Source: Gammaproteobacteria bacterium (GTDB taxonomy: Bacteria > Pseudomonadota > Gammaproteobacteria > Arenicellales > Arenicellaceae). Taken from it: DNA of 13,461 nucleotides. A program made the position numbers and the translations under genes. Location: positions 1 to 13,461 of the forward strand of contig JAUHZM010000052.1 of the NCBI GenBank assembly GCA_030426005.1. Direction: 5' to 3'. Below, in pieces: positions 6,492-13,461 of the stretch (its first letter is position 1; every line of letters starts with the position of its first letter). The notes below the pieces were generated by a model. That model was not told the origin of the DNA. It did no database searches and worked only from the letters and a program-made list of their open reading frames with translations.

Positions 6492-6624
6492 ATGAGTAAT
6501 AGATTAAGTGAGTGAATACATCGCATTAAGAACGGCTACCGAAGTACAAAGCGCATGCAAGCGCAGGGGGGACTTGGACACTCGTTTTTAATTCGTGTTA
6601 CCAACCAACCCATTTGGCTGGATG

Positions 6625-6696
6625 CGGTTCTCGTTAGGGCGTGTAACGCAAATGACTGCGGGTTTGCGTCCGAATCTACACGCCCTGCGAGAACCG
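6625..6696. repeat. 72-base long inverted repeat with nested inner stem
   Basis: The left arm GGTTCTCGTTAGGGCGTGTA (6626-6645) pairs with TACACGCCCTGCGAGAACC (6677-6695) almost throughout, with one small bulge; C6625-G6696 adds a pair. Inside, ACGCAAA (6646-6652) pairs perfectly with TTTGCGT (6663-6669) around a 10-base loop. The result is a single strong hairpin or cruciform of about 26 base pairs. There is no T run on either side, so it is not a standard terminator. It lies about 150 bases upstream of the curli-like operon start and could be a regulatory structure, a structured RNA or a small mobile repeat. Confidence 0.75.
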
Positions 6697-6843
6697 ACGA
6701 GCTCAGAATAGGTGCTTTAGTGGAATCGAAAAATAGTCCAAAAAACTTATCCCGATCGGCCTATAACCCAGGTTTAGTGCGGGTTTACGGCAATTCCGGG
6801 CCTTCTTTGAGGGGGGCTTGGTACAGCAATGAATGCGTTTGGA

Positions 6844-6861
6844 ATTGGCGAAAACGCCAAT
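6844..6861. repeat. 7-bp perfect hairpin with AAAA loop
   Basis: ATTGGCG (6844-6850) and CGCCAAT (6855-6861) are perfect reverse complements around AAAA. No T run follows on either strand. It may be an operator-like palindrome or part of a structured transcript. Confidence 0.5.
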
Positions 6862-6923
6862 AGAATCAAGATGAAAAGAAGCATGGATAATCTTCGAATG
6901 AGAGCGATCTAGACGATTCAAGC

Positions 6924-6943
6924 AGCACGTGGAACGTGCTTTT
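6924..6943 (+). terminator. Terminator-like hairpin followed by TTT
   Basis: AGCACGT (6924-6930) and ACGTGCT (6934-6940) form a perfect 7-bp stem with a GGA loop, followed by TTTA. The final T of the stem gives a four-T run. This looks like a short intrinsic terminator on the plus strand, but no protein gene precedes it. It could end a small untranslated RNA starting within the intergenic region, or it could be a chance palindrome centred on CACGTG-like sequence. Confidence 0.35.
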
Positions 6944-6962
6944 AGGAGGAGGGAATACGCCA

Positions 6963-6994
6963 ACTAAACCAAAGTTATAGCCGTACGGTTTAGT
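6963..6994. promoter_or_regulatory. 8-bp inverted repeat ACTAAACC...GGTTTAGT, possible operator
   Basis: ACTAAACC (6963-6970) and GGTTTAGT (6987-6994) are perfect reverse complements spaced by 16 bases, about 95 bases upstream of the phosphoesterase start. Arm length and centre-to-centre distance (24 bp) suit a dimeric regulator. The response regulator encoded at 12559 is one candidate binder, but nothing in the sequence proves this. Confidence 0.35.
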
Positions 6995-7089
6995 CTGACG
7001 CGCTGGGGTTATGTCTAAAAATGACCTATGATCGATTCACCAGCGATGCTGGGCAGGTGTCAAACTAGGGTTAAAAACGGGAAATTATC

Positions 7090-8595
7090 ATGCCCCCTTC
7101 TTCTAATTACGTATGTATCTCAGACCTACATCTGGGTGCACGCTACAGTATTTTGTCGAGTCGAGATGCGTTGCATCGTTTTAATGTCGACCAGGCGTCG
7201 GATTGTTTGCTTGAGTTGGTTGAGGCGCTGCGAAACTATATTCCGGACGTGTTCGGTGACGAGTTACCAACCTTGGTGTTGTTGGGCGACTTGGTGGACT
7301 TTGATTTTGCGTCACTCACCGATATTGTGCGCTCCATGAACGTGCTGGTGGAGGCATTGTTCGACCCGGACAAACCAGCACTCTTCCATAAGGACATCAT
7401 TCTAGTGCCTGGCAATCACGATCATCACTTTTGGCAGACCGAAAAAGACGCGCTGTTTTTGGAGCGTTTTCAAGGTTTAAAAAGAGGCCCCGCAGAGCGC
7501 ATTCCTTATCAAACCACTGATTTATTCCGTCAATCCTCCTTGAGTTCTTCATTATTGAATGAACTGCCGCATGCCAAGAAGCATGGCCTTAATTTCGAAT
7601 TGCGGTATCCGAACTGGGGATTATGGCAAGCCGGGAAGGGCAGCGAACGCGACAAGCAGGTTATCTTTCATCATGGGCACTACGTTGAACCGTTATATCG
7701 GATGGTTACGACGGTCAATCAGATCATGAGCGACATTGATGATCCAGATATCGAAGAGCTGGAGCGCCAGAATGGTGGTTGGATCAACTTTTTTTGGTCT
7801 AGTCTTGGCGCATCGCCAGCGCAGCGCGACAACACGGTGATGTTGTTCGATATTATGCAGAACCCAGCGGCAACCTACCGATATTCACAGCGGCTGGCGG
7901 CGCTAGTAAGCGATTATTTAAGTCGCCAATCAGGTACCTCACCGAGCAATACGTTGATTAACAACCTGTCGCTGGAGAAAGTATTAACCGGTATTTTCAG
8001 TGCCACTTTAGGAAAGGGTTTTCAGGCTGAGCGAGCCAATAGTCATAAAACGCTGTCTCAGGATGGCTGGGAGGGGCTGGATTGGTATTTGTCTAAGCCG
8101 TTGCGCCAGCAGATTCTGGCAGACGCACCACCGCCAAAAATGGGGCATCGAAAAGGCGCAGGCTTGGTGGAAGCGGACACCACCTTTGTCTTTGGGCATA
8201 CGCATAAGCCATTTCAGGATACGGTTGGCGTGCACGGCTACCGACAGCCGGTAAAAGTGTTTAATTCGGGCGGTTGGGTTGTCGATCAGCCCGATTTCAG
8301 TCCTGCACAAGGCGGAGCCATTGTGTTTGTTGACTCAGATCTGAACGTTGCGTCATTGCGACTCTTTCAAGCGCCGGTTAACGGAGAAATGCCGCCGGTG
8401 ACAGCGGTGGGCTCGCATTTGGGAGAACGGGCAGATAATCCACTGCTACAACGAATGCAAGACAATATCGATCAGGGTCATTGGCAGGTATTCCAGGAGA
8501 GCGCCTGCCTCGCTATGCAACAGCGCGCGATGGAAGTGCGAGATCAATTCTTTGATCGCAACTCAAGTGATGGAGTGAAACAACATGGGCATTAA
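7090..8595 (+). CDS. Calcineurin-like metallophosphoesterase
   Basis: The 501-residue protein has the full set of metal-binding motifs of the calcineurin-like superfamily in order: S-D12-L-H14 near the N-terminus, G66-D67-L-V-D, G108-N109-H110-D111-H112, H195-G-H197 and G369-H370-T-H372. These bind two divalent metals and hydrolyse phosphomono- or diesters. A stretch of about 170 residues between the HGH and GHTH motifs is longer than in compact family members and may shape the substrate site. There is no signal peptide, so it is cytoplasmic. Its last 11 bases overlap the start of the oxidase/hydrolase gene, so the two are very likely cotranslated. The substrate is unknown; given the neighbour, a phosphorylated lipid or alcohol is possible but speculative. 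The ribosome binding site ahead of the ATG is weak (GGGAAA). Confidence 0.9.
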   Translation: MPPSSNYVCISDLHLGARYSILSSRDALHRFNVDQASDCLLELVEALRNYIPDVFGDELPTLVLLGDLVDFDFASLTDIVRSMNVLVEALFDPDKPALFHKDIILVPGNHDHHFWQTEKDALFLERFQGLKRGPAERIPYQTTDLFRQSSLSSSLLNELPHAKKHGLNFELRYPNWGLWQAGKGSERDKQVIFHHGHYVEPLYRMVTTVNQIMSDIDDPDIEELERQNGGWINFFWSSLGASPAQRDNTVMLFDIMQNPAATYRYSQRLAALVSDYLSRQSGTSPSNTLINNLSLEKVLTGIFSATLGKGFQAERANSHKTLSQDGWEGLDWYLSKPLRQQILADAPPPKMGHRKGAGLVEADTTFVFGHTHKPFQDTVGVHGYRQPVKVFNSGGWVVDQPDFSPAQGGAIVFVDSDLNVASLRLFQAPVNGEMPPVTAVGSHLGERADNPLLQRMQDNIDQGHWQVFQESACLAMQQRAMEVRDQFFDRNSSDGVKQHGH

Positions 8596-11500
8596 AAAGA
8601 ACAAGATGGATGCTGTTGCACTAAATCTAGAGCATCACATTGCAGCTGACTACGGCAAAATTGAAAAGCACAAAGCCTGCCAGGTATTGGTTATTGGCTC
8701 GGGGTATGGCGGCAGTATCGTCGCCTCGCGGTTAGCGCGTGCGGGCCAACGCGTGTGTGTGCTGGAGCGTGGTCAGGAGTTGCGTCCCGGGGAATACCCA
8801 ACGGATTTGGCCGGGATACAAGAGCAAACACAGGTGCGAACGGACAACCCAAATCATCCACTGATCGGTCAGCCTACCGCGCTATTCGATCTGCGTGTCA
8901 ACGAAGACATGAATGTATTGATCGGCTGTGGCCTGGGTGGCACCTCGCTGATCAACGCCAACGTGGCCTTAAAGCTCGACGAGGCGGTTTTTGAGCGAGA
9001 CGGTTTGGCCTGGCCAAGCGTGTTTCGGAACGACCCAGGTTTGTTGGAGCCTTACTACAAGTTGGCACGTGAAGCGCTGGGTTCGAATCCGTACCCCATG
9101 CCGGATGACCGTCGTACACCGGGTTTCAAGCCGCTGAATAAACTGAAAGCATTAGAGAAATCGGCATTGACCCTGGGTGTTGAGGTGCAGAGGCCGGATA
9201 TTAATGTCACCTTTGACGGCAAGCGGCCGAATCATTTTGGGTTTCAGCAAAAGCAAGGCAATTTGTGTGGTGACTGCCGCTCTGCTTGCAATGAAGGCGC
9301 TAAGAACACCACACTGATGAACTATCTGCCCGATGCTAAAGCCCACGGCGCCGAGTTGTACTGCAACACCACCGTCGATCGAATTGAGCGCAACGCTAAG
9401 GGCTGGTCCGTACACGTGCGCGGCACGCAATTGCCTGAGAAGAAAGATCGCGCGTATATTAATAAAGTCATCAGCGCAGATATCGTGGTGCTGGCTTGCG
9501 GTAGCTTGGGGTCGACCGAGATTATGTTGCGATCCAAAGCGGCTGGGTTGAGTTGCTCAGATCGACTCGGTAAGCAGTTCTCTGGAAACGGCGATCTGCT
9601 GGCCTTTGGCTATAACAGTTATTGGTTGGACAATGACAAGTTTACTGATCGCCTACTGCGGGAAGACAGCAAAGCACGATTTGAGAGTATTTATGGGGTC
9701 GGCAAAGGCAATAATCAGTTAAGTGATGAGCAGTTGCCCGGACCTTGTATAACCGGTGTGATCGATCTACGTGATAACAGCCTGCCGGACGAACATCAAT
9801 TGATCGTGGAAGAAGGTGTGATCCCCGGTGCGCTTGCCACCGTTATGTCGGCAACCATGGTGTTTGGTGCCGCGGGGAATGCTAACTTTTTACGATACGG
9901 TGTAGACCAGGCTGAAACACGGCTACGGGACATCGAGGCAATCGCTAACACGATGCAGCACGACCCGTCTGGCTTAACCGATTGTGCGTATGTTGGTGCC
10001 ATTAGCCGCACGCAAACGTACTTAGTCATGAGTATGGATGAGTCGCAGGGCGAACTGCAGCTGGATCGAGATCGGCTAAAAATTCATTGGCCTGGTGCTG
10101 GCAAAAGCAGTGCAATTAACGGGCATCACGATACGCTGGCGCGAATCAACGATGCTGTGCAAGGACAGCTGATTACCAACCCATTATTGAATGATGCGTT
10201 TGGCAACAAGTTGATCACGGTGCATCCGTTGGGCGGTTGTTGCATGGGTGACAGCATACGCGAAGGCGTGGTGAATGAGCGTGGCCAGGTCTTCAGCGGC
10301 TTGACGGAAGATTCAGTGCATGCCGGTCTGTATATTTGTGATGGTTCGATTATTCCCGGTGCCGTTGGCGTGAATCCGTTGCTGACCATTTCAGCATTGG
10401 CTGAGCGGTGTAGCGCATTAATGGCGCAAGATCATGGGTGGACGATCGACTACCTAAGCCGGGTTCCAGAATCGATTACGGAGCAAAATGAAGACGATGA
10501 AGGTGATGATGACGACTTCACGGATTTCAGCCTAGCGGAGGAAATCGAAAGCAAGTTGTTGGGAGAAGACTTTGATGACTGTGATCCGGCCGCGCAGCAG
10601 GCCGAGAAAGCCCTGTTGCAAGGGTTGGGCAGTGCGGCGACGTCTTTCATTGATCTTAAATCAGATATTCTCAGATCCAGCTGTCAGTTTTCGGAGGAGA
10701 TGCGTGGCTTTGCGCATTCAATTAACAACAGTCTGCCGCAATCGACCTTACGGCGCCATGATTATGAGCGCGCCTTTGCCAGTGGTCGTGCGTCGAATCG
10801 ACCGCTTAAATTGAATTTGACGGTTTGTATTCCCGACGTTGTGCTACTTACCGCAGAGCGCCAAACCGCGTGTAACATTACCGGTGGTTCCTTGCAGTAC
10901 GGTGATGATCTGTACGATATTCGAAAAGGCACATTTCAGCTGCTGCCACCGGATGGTCATGCCTCTGAGCGATGGCTGATGGTATATAAGCTCGAATGCG
11001 GGCAAAAGCGGGCTGAAGGGTTTACTCTGGTTGGACGAAAATATCTACATGGCAAGCCGGGCTCCCATTGGTGGACCGATTTAACGACCCTGTATGTTGA
11101 TTTGTTCCGCTCGGTAGGCGGACAAGAAACTCGGTTTGCGAGCGGGATTGTGTCGCTGACGCTGCAGGATTTTGTACACCAGCTGAGTACGTTTGAAACA
11201 CAATTACCACCCAATGCTTTACGCAAAGCGTTAGGCGGTATGTTGTACCTCGCGATCGGCGCTGCTGGTAAGGCTGAGTCGATGGAAACTGGGGTTGGCT
11301 TGTATCAGGTCGCCAAACTGGGTGCATCACTGGCTGAGACGGTGTTCCGCGCGTACGGCGGGCTGCTAGCGACACTGAATAATTATCCCCTGCAGGACTC
11401 AACCCGCTTACCGGATCGCGTTATGCCCACCGGACGGGAGTACGCTGAGATCGAAAGTCAGTCGGGCTTCACCATCAAGCTGACCCGCTACCGTGCTACC

Positions 11501-12514
11501 GCGAAAGTGGAGGGTTCGCGTTATCCTGTAATTCTGGCACCAGGAATGGGGGTCACCGCATCCTCATTTGCCACCACGACCGTCGACTGTAATCTGGTTG
11601 AGTATTTGACCGCTAAAGGGCATGAGGTCTGGTTATTTGATTACCGCGCCAGCGTGGATTCCGGATCGTCGACCAAGTCATTCAGTGTGGATGAGATTGC
11701 GGAGCACGACTGGCCGACGGCGATTGATTTTGTCTTGGGTAAATCGTCGTACGAGCAGGTACACATTGTTGCGCACTGTGTCGGTTCAATGAGTCTGTTA
11801 ATGGGCTTGCTCAAACGCTTCGTCGACAAACAGAAAATTCGTTCGCTGGTGTCGTCACAATTGACCTTACACCCGGTTTCAAACTGGTTAAATAATGCGA
11901 AAGCGGATCTTGATGTGATCAACCAGTTGGAGAGCATTCCGCTGATGAATCAGATGGGCAATGTGGTCACCATGCGGGCGGGTAAAACCGGCTTTGATCG
12001 CATGTTTGATGTGATGGCATTCCAGGTACCGAAACCTGAAGGCGAGGAATGCACGAATCCCACTTGCCATCGCGTGTTGTCGGTGTATGGACCGTCGTAT
12101 CTACATGCACAGCTCAATCGTGCAACGCATGTCAAACTGGCTGATTGGTTTGGGCCGATTCATCTGGATGCCTTTCGTCAGATTACACACATTATTCGTG
12201 CTGGACATGTGGTGGACGCCGAAGGCAAAAATACCTACTTGCAGGATATTCCAGTGGTCACGTCGAAGTCAGAGAACACCATTGAGCAACTCGACCTGCC
12301 GATCACATTTATGGCCGGGGCATTGAATCTTGAGTTCTTACCTCAGACGTCCGCACGCACTTTTCATTGGTTGTGCGCACATAACCCGCTGAGCGTGAGC
12401 AAGTATCATCGACATGTTTTCGCCGATTATGGCCACATGGATTGCTTTATTGGTAAAAACGCTAGTCAGGATATCTTCCCAGAGCTGTATACTTGGATCG
12501 AGAAGTACCAATAA
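8585..12514 (+). CDS. GMC oxidoreductase (cholesterol-oxidase-like) fused to an alpha/beta hydrolase
   Basis: This 1309-residue cytoplasmic protein has two enzymes in one chain. The N-terminal part (about 33-615) is a GMC flavoprotein: dinucleotide motif G38-S-G40-Y-G42-G43, the GMC signature GCGLGGTSLINANV near 113-126, and the C-terminal active-site motifs HPLGG (H547) and VNPLLTI (N597), equivalent to the His/Asn pair of cholesterol oxidase. A C228-x2-C231-x3-C235 cluster precedes GAKNTT. A very acidic linker (about 630-675) and an unassigned middle domain (about 735-870) follow. The C-terminal part (about 975-1309) is an alpha/beta hydrolase: APGMG oxyanion loop, nucleophile elbow A-H-C1065-V-G and terminal His1284 in YGHMD. 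The nucleophile is Cys, not the usual Ser. Such a protein could release and then oxidise a sterol-like alcohol; the true substrate is unknown. A GGAG precedes the ATG inside the upstream gene. Confidence 0.88.
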   Translation: MGIKKNKMDAVALNLEHHIAADYGKIEKHKACQVLVIGSGYGGSIVASRLARAGQRVCVLERGQELRPGEYPTDLAGIQEQTQVRTDNPNHPLIGQPTALFDLRVNEDMNVLIGCGLGGTSLINANVALKLDEAVFERDGLAWPSVFRNDPGLLEPYYKLAREALGSNPYPMPDDRRTPGFKPLNKLKALEKSALTLGVEVQRPDINVTFDGKRPNHFGFQQKQGNLCGDCRSACNEGAKNTTLMNYLPDAKAHGAELYCNTTVDRIERNAKGWSVHVRGTQLPEKKDRAYINKVISADIVVLACGSLGSTEIMLRSKAAGLSCSDRLGKQFSGNGDLLAFGYNSYWLDNDKFTDRLLREDSKARFESIYGVGKGNNQLSDEQLPGPCITGVIDLRDNSLPDEHQLIVEEGVIPGALATVMSATMVFGAAGNANFLRYGVDQAETRLRDIEAIANTMQHDPSGLTDCAYVGAISRTQTYLVMSMDESQGELQLDRDRLKIHWPGAGKSSAINGHHDTLARINDAVQGQLITNPLLNDAFGNKLITVHPLGGCCMGDSIREGVVNERGQVFSGLTEDSVHAGLYICDGSIIPGAVGVNPLLTISALAERCSALMAQDHGWTIDYLSRVPESITEQNEDDEGDDDDFTDFSLAEEIESKLLGEDFDDCDPAAQQAEKALLQGLGSAATSFIDLKSDILRSSCQFSEEMRGFAHSINNSLPQSTLRRHDYERAFASGRASNRPLKLNLTVCIPDVVLLTAERQTACNITGGSLQYGDDLYDIRKGTFQLLPPDGHASERWLMVYKLECGQKRAEGFTLVGRKYLHGKPGSHWWTDLTTLYVDLFRSVGGQETRFASGIVSLTLQDFVHQLSTFETQLPPNALRKALGGMLYLAIGAAGKAESMETGVGLYQVAKLGASLAETVFRAYGGLLATLNNYPLQDSTRLPDRVMPTGREYAEIESQSGFTIKLTRYRATAKVEGSRYPVILAPGMGVTASSFATTTVDCNLVEYLTAKGHEVWLFDYRASVDSGSSTKSFSVDEIAEHDWPTAIDFVLGKSSYEQVHIVAHCVGSMSLLMGLLKRFVDKQKIRSLVSSQLTLHPVSNWLNNAKADLDVINQLESIPLMNQMGNVVTMRAGKTGFDRMFDVMAFQVPKPEGEECTNPTCHRVLSVYGPSYLHAQLNRATHVKLADWFGPIHLDAFRQITHIIRAGHVVDAEGKNTYLQDIPVVTSKSENTIEQLDLPITFMAGALNLEFLPQTSARTFHWLCAHNPLSVSKYHRHVFADYGHMDCFIGKNASQDIFPELYTWIEKYQ

Positions 12515-12558
12515 TCCCCCAAAGATTGAAACCTAATGGAATTCCTAAGAAACATGTC

Positions 12559-13266
12559 ATGTCTGGACTTGAGATTTTACTTGTAGACGACCACGCGCTG
12601 TTTCGCAGTGGTTTGTGCTACTTGCTGAAAGGTCTTGATCAGGCGCTGGAGATTTCGGAAGCGGAGACGTTTGAGCAGGCATTGAGTGCGTGTCAGCCGA
12701 GTACCGAGCTGGTGCTGCTGGATTTTCACCTGCCGGACAGCGCTGGCTCATTCAGTGCGCTACAACAATTGAAGCACGCGTTTCCGGCAGTCACCGTGGT
12801 GTTGCTCTCGAGTGAAGACAACCCCAATATTATTCGCGGTGCGATTGATGCCGGAGCGGCCGGATTTATCCCTAAGTCATCGACGCCGAATATTATGATC
12901 GCGGCGCTAAAACTTATATTGGCTGGTGGCACCTATCTGCCGCCAATTGCGTACGCGGAATCGGACGTGGAGTCCAGGTTGGCTGCACGTGCAGCTAAAC
13001 CGGCGATGCCGGAGGCGACCAATCCATTTGCCGAGATGGAGGAAGATCTGCCTTTGGAGCACTCTCACGTGTCGCAGTTATCCAAACGACAGTTTGAAGT
13101 GTTGATTGGTGCGATTAAAGGAAAATCGAACAAAGTGATTGCGCGCGAGTTAGACATTGCCGAAGGTACCGTCAAAGCGCATTTGTCGATGGCGTATAAA
13201 ATCATCGACGTAAAAAATCGTACTGAAGCGGTCTACATGGCCGCCAAACTCAAGTTTGGTTTGTGA
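12559..13266 (+). CDS. NarL/LuxR-type two-component response regulator
   Basis: The 235-residue product has a receiver domain (about 4-120) with acidic pair D10-D11, phosphorylation site D55 (in LVLLDFHLP), Ser84 and K106, then a linker of about 50 residues rich in Ala, Pro and Glu, and a LuxR-type helix-turn-helix (about 174-230) with LSKRQFEVL and IAEGTVKAHLS. The ATG at 12559 is chosen because the receiver fold begins a few residues later; an in-frame TTG at 12493 would overlap the upstream gene and add 22 residues without domain value. The gene is 44 bp after the oxidase/hydrolase gene on the same strand and may share its operon. It converges with a receiver-domain gene 8 bp away, probably its sensor kinase partner. 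Targets are unknown; the inverted repeat at 6963-6994 is one candidate. Confidence 0.92.
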   Translation: MSGLEILLVDDHALFRSGLCYLLKGLDQALEISEAETFEQALSACQPSTELVLLDFHLPDSAGSFSALQQLKHAFPAVTVVLLSSEDNPNIIRGAIDAGAAGFIPKSSTPNIMIAALKLILAGGTYLPPIAYAESDVESRLAARAAKPAMPEATNPFAEMEEDLPLEHSHVSQLSKRQFEVLIGAIKGKSNKVIARELDIAEGTVKAHLSMAYKIIDVKNRTEAVYMAAKLKFGL

Positions 13267-13274
13267 TTAGCCGC

Positions 13275-13461
13275 TCAGCCTGCCGAGCCGTTTTGTAATG
13301 CATTGCGGATCGCGGTTTGTAGCTGCTCAGAGTAGATTGGTTTGTGCAGCAGTTTCGCGCGTGCTTTAGAGGCTTCCTGTAGGCGATCCGGTGCGGTGTC
13401 GCCGGTCACCAAAATCGCTGGAATATTTGGGTGAATGTTGCGGATGCCCTGTAGTGCATCG
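13275..13461 (-). CDS. C-terminal end of a receiver domain, probably from a hybrid sensor kinase (start outside window)
   Basis: The minus strand is open from the right edge (first full codon at 13460) to TGA at 13277-13275, giving 61 residues. They read as the second half of a CheY-like receiver: a strand IPAILVTGD with the conserved Thr, then LLHKPIYSEQL with the conserved Lys-Pro, a final helix IRNALQN and a short tail. The phosphorylated Asp lies beyond the window. A receiver at the very C-terminus is typical of hybrid histidine kinases, and convergent placement 8 bp from a NarL-type regulator suggests a cognate pair. A stand-alone receiver protein is the alternative. Confidence 0.8.
   Translation of the reverse strand, partial: DALQGIRNIHPNIPAILVTGDTAPDRLQEASKARAKLLHKPIYSEQLQTAIRNALQNGSAG

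Larger units (their letters stand above)
6494..7089. other. Divergent intergenic control region
   Basis: About 600 bases without a gene separate the curli-like operon (leftward) from the phosphoesterase operon (rightward). Both promoters must lie here. On the minus strand a weak candidate is TTGTAC (6549-6544) with TAATGC (6528-6523), but the 15-base spacer is short. On the plus strand TATGAT (7027-7032) looks like a -10 box without a good -35. Four inverted repeats, listed separately, crowd the stretch 6625-6994. Short frames here have no ribosome binding site or plausible composition. In enteric bacteria the csgD-csgB interval is likewise long and densely regulated; the comparison is only an analogy. 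Confidence 0.6.

Noticed and set aside
6090..6515. A 141-codon plus-strand frame opposite the 472-aa repeat protein
   Set aside because: It is an antisense shadow produced by the biased Ser/Thr/Gln codons of the real gene, which has a signal peptide, a ribosome binding site and repeats.
6625..6696. Integron attC site
   Set aside because: GTTAGGG and TAAC words occur, but in the wrong order and orientation for an RYYYAAC...GTTRRRY pair, and no gene cassette or integrase is nearby.
6555..6863. A 102-codon plus-strand frame across the divergent control region
   Set aside because: It reads straight through the 72-base nested hairpin, lacks a ribosome binding site and has no family likeness; a non-coding control region explains the sequence better.
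7028..7339. A 103-codon plus-strand frame overlapping the start of the phosphoesterase
   Set aside because: It overlaps the phosphoesterase gene in another frame, where all catalytic motifs are intact, and resembles no known protein.
12493..12558. Upstream TTG start for the response regulator
   Set aside because: It would overlap the preceding gene and add 22 residues ahead of a receiver domain that begins normally just after the ATG at 12559.

Overview
The window looks like chromosomal DNA of a Gram-negative proteobacterium, most likely a free-living, perhaps marine, gammaproteobacterium. It holds an outer-membrane CsgG-type lipoprotein, Sec signal peptides, an AraC regulator with membrane segments and a NarL/LuxR response regulator. 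Base composition is close to balanced, and dispersed palindromic repeats of a familiar proteobacterial type are present. No species is named because nothing in the sequence is diagnostic. There are no rRNA or tRNA genes, transposases, phage genes or CRISPR arrays.

Layout, left to right. (1) 1-1960, plus strand: the 3' part of a membrane-anchored AraC-family regulator, then a secreted or membrane-anchored serine hydrolase of the beta-lactamase/CubicO type, possibly its target. (2) 1961-2654: about 700 bases without a convincing gene. It carries two 69-bp repeat copies spaced exactly 160 bp, a CATTGCGAGG-type palindromic repeat between them, and several hairpins. (3) 2655-6478, minus strand: a four-gene operon that I read as a divergent curli-like (functional amyloid) secretion system. 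Its transcription order is a 472-aa protein with ten Q/N/S/T/G-rich repeats, a 143-aa exported orphan, a CsgG-family outer-membrane lipoprotein and a 232-aa second repeat protein with a degenerate cationic C-terminus. (4) 6479-7089: a gene-free control region between divergent transcription units, rich in inverted repeats. (5) 7090-13266, plus strand: a calcineurin-like metallophosphoesterase overlapping a 1309-aa fusion of a cholesterol-oxidase-like GMC flavoenzyme and an alpha/beta hydrolase with a cysteine nucleophile, then a NarL-type response regulator. (6) The right edge holds the C-terminal end of a receiver domain on the minus strand, probably from a hybrid sensor kinase converging on the response regulator.

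How the genes may work together. In region 3 the CsgG-like channel would export the repeat proteins across the outer membrane. By analogy with CsgA and CsgB, the long one would be the main fibre subunit and the short one a nucleator or anchor. An intercistronic hairpin after the long gene could keep its mRNA more abundant than the rest. No CsgD, CsgE or CsgF counterpart is recognisable, and the 143-aa protein is the candidate accessory factor. In region 5 the tight overlap suggests the phosphoesterase and the fused oxidase/hydrolase are made together, probably for cytoplasmic processing of a sterol-like or other lipid alcohol. This pathway is inferred, not shown.
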